From NCBI RefSeq assembly GCF_008386495.1, contig NZ_VTHJ01000067.1:1-54410 (forward strand): a stretch of 54,410 bases of DNA. The letters are read 5' to 3'. The first letter of the stretch is position 1. Each line of letters begins with the position of its first letter. A program made the position numbers and the translations under genes. Shown one piece after another: positions 51,501 to 54,410 of this stretch. Under the pieces are notes generated by a model. It did no database searches and was not told where the DNA came from. It saw only the letters and a list, made by a program, of their open reading frames with translations. The DNA comes from Streptomyces tailanensis (GTDB lineage: Bacteria > Actinomycetota > Actinomycetes > Streptomycetales > Streptomycetaceae).

Positions 51501-51917
51501 GAGGGCCTGCCGGTACACATCGTGTCGGCCGATGAGGTAGGGCGAGGACTGCGGGGTGAAGACGGTGCTTGGGCGGACGTGGCGCCCGGTTTGCTCGGCG
51601 TCGAAGCCGCGCAGGCGGGCATCGGCGCTGAGATATCGGTCCAGAAGGTGGAGGAACTGGCCCGAGCGAGCGAGGTCGCCCATCAACATGCGCAGTGAGC
51701 GGATCTCCCGGTCCAGGCCCGGCCGGGGAATGCTGTAGCCGGACAGGACCGGCCACAGTGAGCCCACCCCTTTGCCTGGCAGGTGGTCGGCGAGGAACGT
51801 CAGGCCGAGTTCGAGTTGGCAAAGTTCCCGTGGCTGCAGTGGCCCCAACAGCGAGCTGACGGCCTCATCGGACAGCTCCTTGACCAGGGGGTCCATCCAG
51901 GCGCGGATGTTCCTCAT
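48540..51917 (-). CDS. pPIWI-RE associated DinG-like helicase (pPIWI_RE_Z)
   Basis: The protein is 1125 residues from ATG 51917, overlapping the REase stop (ATGA). A ~200-residue N-terminal region precedes an SF2 core: Walker A in LHLVGLMNSGKSTLMDLL and DEAD-like LLLVDEADDVQRNLDNAF. Motif VI-like TYQTAGRGIRGDVPVLVYL is near the C-terminus. Between motifs I and II, cysteines in DMCLLDQL, RPCRGRL, RDCPMLSRCPRHHD are spaced like the Fe-S cluster of XPD/DinG helicases. A long insertion rich in acidic residues (~480-620) separates the lobes. In pPIWI-RE systems this helicase is thought to unwind R-loops or duplexes for the PIWI/REase pair. Confidence 0.88.
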   Translation of the reverse strand: MRNIRAWMDPLVKELSDEAVSSLLGPLQPRELCQLELGLTFLADHLPGKGVGSLWPVLSGYSIPRPGLDREIRSLRMLMGDLARSGQFLHLLDRYLSADARLRGFDAEQTGRHVRPSTVFTPQSSPYLIGRHDVYRQALKATVAYTPVTFCPAPVGSTVSFERADGSWESAHLPEWLPADAPLTLQDPAASRHRAPFIFTRGELRTVAASVDELLQDQPHITNRDWAQRLAAIEFAVPDPGAGTLDDLTDDDRPLALDGVLHLVGLMNSGKSTLMDLLTVLAVRRGLRVGYLLASAADVYAKAAFLRALGINAVPQIGRSNRSEHVAAYWRTTLHDQDTLVPTHADGAARYTVDMCLLDQLIGGEPLEEKDRPCRGRLKVAGKRGMRDCPMLSRCPRHHDLHDLGDAEVILTTPAGMLHSKAGWSAANMRVIERFQHDLDLLLVDEADDVQRNLDNAFLQQRVLTAPRDGWSTRTRHSVAESLDHRWHLPLNNPDVQRYEELERRHGQARIRLYQLLVDEEGAPLRDMLGRGPFSGHTLLRHLARALHGLGERSEHQKSPQLEDQAQDFFEARLQPLAAESMDPPPSDLAPLLEAMTSAHDGTSHPDVAALAWLRQCGAPETVLSDGPTDTDATDGIEAEDHPEDGEAIGQPEPRELQWARLLQAGIWAARITTTFFEMAKLYPAVNADLALDVDEEAGFLKDQPPRELLAFVPEQPAGNLMSLEWQPTPNGDSGSLRILWLRGVGRWLLYHLHDLLSPEGIDGPNTVLASATSHAPAAPKFHIDLPVGLVLRTPKSSRAALAASRMFLRPGYTAQGRPVFVSGTGGDPERRAQALLQNTAALCLPRPGATIDLLAQVRQLLAEGRKQVLFTVLSTRDAETVAAYINLRTPYTARHVVRDGDTPGPYGIARRQVATFPATGADILVAAEGTIQRGHNLLNARREAALGAIFYLVRPHPPGDDSSFVLSLLGADAMRRLADPADLSVPGTDADDLARRLRHGARATWSLFGQPVLFSRLAEQRLRDAFAGNQLISTYQTAGRGIRGDVPVLVYLCDAAWAPRTADRDETAPDTERTSLLVATQHLLDRMLTAPRPDVSAAERLNYAVQDACWGLAGHLYATIDLGN

Positions 51918-53140
51918 GCCCGCCCTCCGAGCCGTCGTGCGTGCTGCGCGGCCTGGCGCAGGAACGTGGTTTCGTCCATCACGGTGATGCCGCGGACCCG
52001 GCCGTGGAGTTCGCGTTCCAAGTCGGCTCGGTAGGCGGGGGTCGCCCGGTGCTGCGCGAGCACCAGGAAACGGCGCGCGGCTTCGGGTTCGGACGGAGGG
52101 CTGAAGCAGCGTCCCAGCAGGGTCGCACTGACGGTGTCCTTGGCGTCGAACAGCCAGCATTCCGCGCTTCCGTCCCCGTGGGTGAAATGCAGGCTGCCGT
52201 CCCACGTGTCCATCAATGGGTAGCGTTCCAACGACACCCGAATGGGGCAGCCGTCCTCGACCAGCTGCGCGGCCAGGGCGTCGCTGCCCTTGAACAGACG
52301 GTCTTCGACCAGGCCGGCATCGTGGTGAAAGCGGCGGGTGGCCCGGTTCTGCACCCAGTACCCCTCCAGCGTGCGGACGGTGCGAGTCCCGGCCCGGCCC
52401 GGACAGCTGGCCACCGGGCAGCGCACGAGCGGGGAGGTCAGCGGATTGCCACAGCTGTCGCACACCCGCAGTGTCACCGTGCCCGGTGCCGGCTGGAACC
52501 GGTAGGCGGCGCGTACCAGGTCCTTCACGTACGGCTCGCCTTGCGGGGCAGCCGCCGGCATTGCCCATACCCGTTTGATCACGTCCAGGTCGCTGAGGAC
52601 TGGCTGGTGAACCAGCAGCAGCCGGAGGGTCACATAAGCGTCCTGGATCTCTTGCTGCGTGCTGCCGTTGGCCTGGGCGGCGGCCATCAGGAGCGCGAAG
52701 ACCCGGTTCTCCACCAGCTCCGCCTCGACATCCTGACATCCCGCCAAGGCCACGGACTGCTCGGCGAACTCCGACAGTTCATCCCCCTCCAGCAGTACCT
52801 GGTCCCGGTCGCCTTCAGCGAGGTCGAGGCGGATCGGCCAAGTGCCGAGAGGGCGGCGGCACGCGGCAAACACGTCCAGGTCGTCTCCCGGCCAGTTCAC
52901 CTGCTGGGCCAGACCCGTCCACCACAGCCGGGTTACCGCGGTACGCCAGGCCCGCGGCAACGCTCCTGACGTCCCGACCCGGTCTTCCGGACCGAGGCTC
53001 TGCCTGGAATGTTGCCGGTCCAAGTACATCCGAGCCAGGCCCGCGGCCAGCAACTCCACGGTCTGGTAGTCATCCAGGCCCAGACCAGGGTGAGCGGCCG
53101 CAGGATCGATGGGTGCGATGTCGCGCAACGTCGAAGACAT
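51914..53140 (-). CDS. pPIWI-RE associated endonuclease (pPIWI_RE_Y plus REase)
   Basis: The protein is 408 residues from ATG 53140; an upstream start at 53170 is possible. A helical N-terminal domain (~1-220) matches the pPIWI_RE_Y region (GLDDYQTVELLAAGLARMYL, EAELVENRVFALLMAAAQ). A zinc ribbon follows (LRVCDSCGNPL, VRCPVASCPG). Then comes a restriction-endonuclease fold with LMDTWDGSLHF and the active-site strand ECWLFDAKDTV (Asp-x-Lys), ending in VRGITVMDETTFLRQAA. It is the first gene of the operon and is presumably the DNA-cutting effector. The promoter region is short and no strong ribosome-binding site was seen. Confidence 0.87.
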   Translation of the reverse strand: MSSTLRDIAPIDPAAAHPGLGLDDYQTVELLAAGLARMYLDRQHSRQSLGPEDRVGTSGALPRAWRTAVTRLWWTGLAQQVNWPGDDLDVFAACRRPLGTWPIRLDLAEGDRDQVLLEGDELSEFAEQSVALAGCQDVEAELVENRVFALLMAAAQANGSTQQEIQDAYVTLRLLLVHQPVLSDLDVIKRVWAMPAAAPQGEPYVKDLVRAAYRFQPAPGTVTLRVCDSCGNPLTSPLVRCPVASCPGRAGTRTVRTLEGYWVQNRATRRFHHDAGLVEDRLFKGSDALAAQLVEDGCPIRVSLERYPLMDTWDGSLHFTHGDGSAECWLFDAKDTVSATLLGRCFSPPSEPEAARRFLVLAQHRATPAYRADLERELHGRVRGITVMDETTFLRQAAQHARRLGGRA

Positions 53141-53297
53141 GGCAACGGCTCTACCGCATACCACTGACAATCTGTCCGCCGTATGGAGCTGCGTGCCTGG
53201 CTGTGGTCCAGCAACGACCCGCCACCTGGGCCGACAATCGGCTTTCCGATTCCCTCGTTCGGGTGAAGTGGGGAAGTTGACGCACGGCGGTCAGCTG

Positions 53298-53560
53298 GAA
53301 CAGGAACGTCGGGACGGGGGGCCAGGTCTCCGTCCGGGAATGCGTCACGAACGCCGTCGCCCCGACCGGCTCACCGATCGCACCATCGTCGATCGCGGCC
53401 CGAGCCGTCTGCCCAGCCGACCCCAGCGTGCGCGGTGGGCGGGATGATGTTGACGACCACGTCGATGTCCGCGCGGTCGACCAGCTCACCCACCGAGCAC
53501 GCGGTCGCGCCCGAGGACGCCGCGGCCGACTCGGCCGCACGGGATAGGCGTCGGCGACCG
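53298..53560 (-). pseudogene. Gfo/Idh/MocA oxidoreductase remnant
   Basis: Two pieces in different frames, GATACSVGELVDRADIDVVV with NIIPPTAHA, and RAAIDDGAIGEPVGATAFVT with HSRTETWPP, are consecutive parts of a Gfo/Idh/MocA dehydrogenase. The NAD-domain end and the catalytic-domain start are joined with the CEKP segment deleted. The gene is clearly dead. It lies upstream of the pPIWI-RE operon and marks decayed chromosome or island border DNA. No other gene is seen in 53,141-53,633. Confidence 0.65.
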
Positions 53561-53633
53561 CGACCAGCGTCAGCCAGGGAGCCAGACCGGAAGGCTCCGG
53601 CGAGGCTTCCGCACGCGGCGGGCCACGACGGCG

Positions 53634-53900
53634 TCAGTAGTGCCCGGCGCGGGCACCGTTGTACTCCGGCTCCCCGCTTTCCAGCACGCGGAGCAAGGAC
53701 GCAGTGACGACACGTGTCGTACGGCCGATGCGCAGCACGCGACATGGGAACTCCCCGCGACGAACCAGGTCGTAGCCTTTCGCTCGAGAGAAACCGAATA
53801 CCCTGGAAGCGTCCTCCACGCTCCCCGTTCCGTCCCAGGTGGCGCGGATGTACGTTGGGCTGTACTGGGAGCCCGGCAGCTCGTTACTCTGTCTGTGCAT
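53634..53900 (-). CDS. Excisionase-like small HTH protein
   Basis: The protein is 88 residues from ATG 53900, preceded by GGAGAG. Its core EDASRVFGFSRAKGYDLVRR, GEFPCRVLRIGRTTRVVT is the winged-helix excisionase (Xis/AlpA-like) fold that pairs with tyrosine integrases in actinobacterial integrative elements such as pSAM2-type AICEs. No integrase is encoded downstream; the DNA there is the dead oxidoreductase. It is therefore an orphan, left over from an element whose integrase was lost or lies outside the window. Confidence 0.7.
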   Translation of the reverse strand: MHRQSNELPGSQYSPTYIRATWDGTGSVEDASRVFGFSRAKGYDLVRRGEFPCRVLRIGRTTRVVTASLLRVLESGEPEYNGARAGHY

Positions 53901-54305
53901 TTTGGACTCTCCAGTCCCTTTCAAAACGGTGCTGCTTACGCGCAGCCGATAGGTGTTGAAACTGCAGGAAACGCATGGCCCTAATGCCCGTGGCGAGTTG
54001 TGGATCACGGTGTCGGGCCCGGAGTTTGCTGGAACAGCAGGTGTAAGCCAGGTCACGCCGCATCGCGGCTGAGGGCAAAGCCGATGTGCAGTCCATCCCG
54101 ATGCAGGTCGACGGCGTCTCTGGCTTGCCCCAGGACCTGACAGGACTCGACCACCACGGCACCGGCGACATCGCACTCGGGACCTGTTCGGCCGGAGTTA
54201 GGCGACAATGTGAGGCGCTGACGAGGCGAATTGAGCTGAGTTGATGGTCGTCTTGGTCGTGCCTTTCGACGTATGGGCGGGTGGTGGCGGTGGACCATCA
54301 ATGAT
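53901..54305. other. Right end region, no gene identified
   Basis: Short frames on both strands cover this stretch (for example minus 54,053-54,301 with DVAGAVVVESCQVLGQARDA), but none could be tied to a family or distinguished from its antisense frame. The stretch presumably contains the promoter of the excisionase-like gene. Confidence 0.3.
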
Positions 54306-54344
54306 GCTCGGAATCGCCGGTTTTGCTAACCGGCGATTCCGAGC
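54306..54344. terminator. Perfect 17-bp hairpin
   Basis: GCTCGGAATCGCCGGTT and AACCGGCGATTCCGAGC are perfect inverted arms around the loop TTGCT. No T-run follows, so a factor-aided or bidirectional terminator is plausible. A recombination or transposon end is also possible because no gene end is known beside it. Confidence 0.5.
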
Positions 54345-54410
54345 TATTGATCCGAAACGGTTTGGGTTCTGGGTCGTTGATGGGGTGTGAGCGATCTGGT
54401 GGGGGACGCG

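Noticed and set aside
54053..54301. Minus-strand frame with VAGAVVVESCQVLGQARDAV
   Set aside because: The plus-strand frame over the same bases looks equally plausible and neither matches a family, so no gene is called.

Overview
The window is very GC-rich, with strong third-position GC bias, frequent GTG starts and many 4-bp ATGA/GTGA overlaps. Together with the gene content this points to Streptomyces or a close relative. The order malate synthase, NTP transferase, DUF5955, IclR regulator, allantoinase, allantoicase, and further on ROK kinase, SNF2 helicase, SWIM protein, is as I remember it from S. coelicolor chromosomes; I could not check this by search.

Left part (about 1-30,240) is ordinary chromosome. 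After an integrase remnant and a small orphan gene come a HipA-like kinase with an Rdx selenoprotein-like partner. Next is an allantoin/glyoxylate block (aceB, an IclR regulator, allB, alc), which carries candidate shared operators. A plant-polysaccharide block follows: a frameshifted GH5 endoglucanase, a LacI regulator and a GH43 beta-xylosidase, with GAAACTTTC palindromes in front of both enzymes. Then come an RNase Sa-type secreted ribonuclease, a two-component pair split by other genes, a P450, a divergent oxidoreductase/GntR pair around a TTGTCCGGACAA palindrome, and a ROK kinase, membrane protein, SNF2 helicase and SWIM protein in tight array.

Right part (about 30,246-54,410) looks like a composite defence island. 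It opens at a 35-codon 5' stub of an oxoadipate enol-lactonase-like gene and is littered with IS1380, IS5-like and IS110 fragments, gene remnants and an orphan excisionase. Its intact cargo is rich in nucleic-acid and signalling functions: a Mrr-like nuclease facing a TIR protein with a zinc ribbon; a DEDD-exonuclease/zinc-finger protein convergent with a 1061-residue CoiA-like nuclease protein with a duplicated module; a ubiquitin-like conjugation operon (Ubl, DUF6791-E1, DUF6527) divergent from a GHKL-ATPase plus STAS-like/wHTH pair; and a complete three-gene pPIWI-RE system (REase, DinG-like helicase, pPIWI-RE).

The pPIWI-RE and Ubl modules belong to known families. The least described candidates are the exonuclease/CoiA-like pair (35,739-41,165) and the possible coupling of the Ubl operon to the GHKL/STAS pair through a shared palindromic divergent promoter (43,679-43,804). 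At least four single-base frameshifts in the left part (three in the GH5 gene, one in a membrane protein gene) may be real decay or assembly errors.
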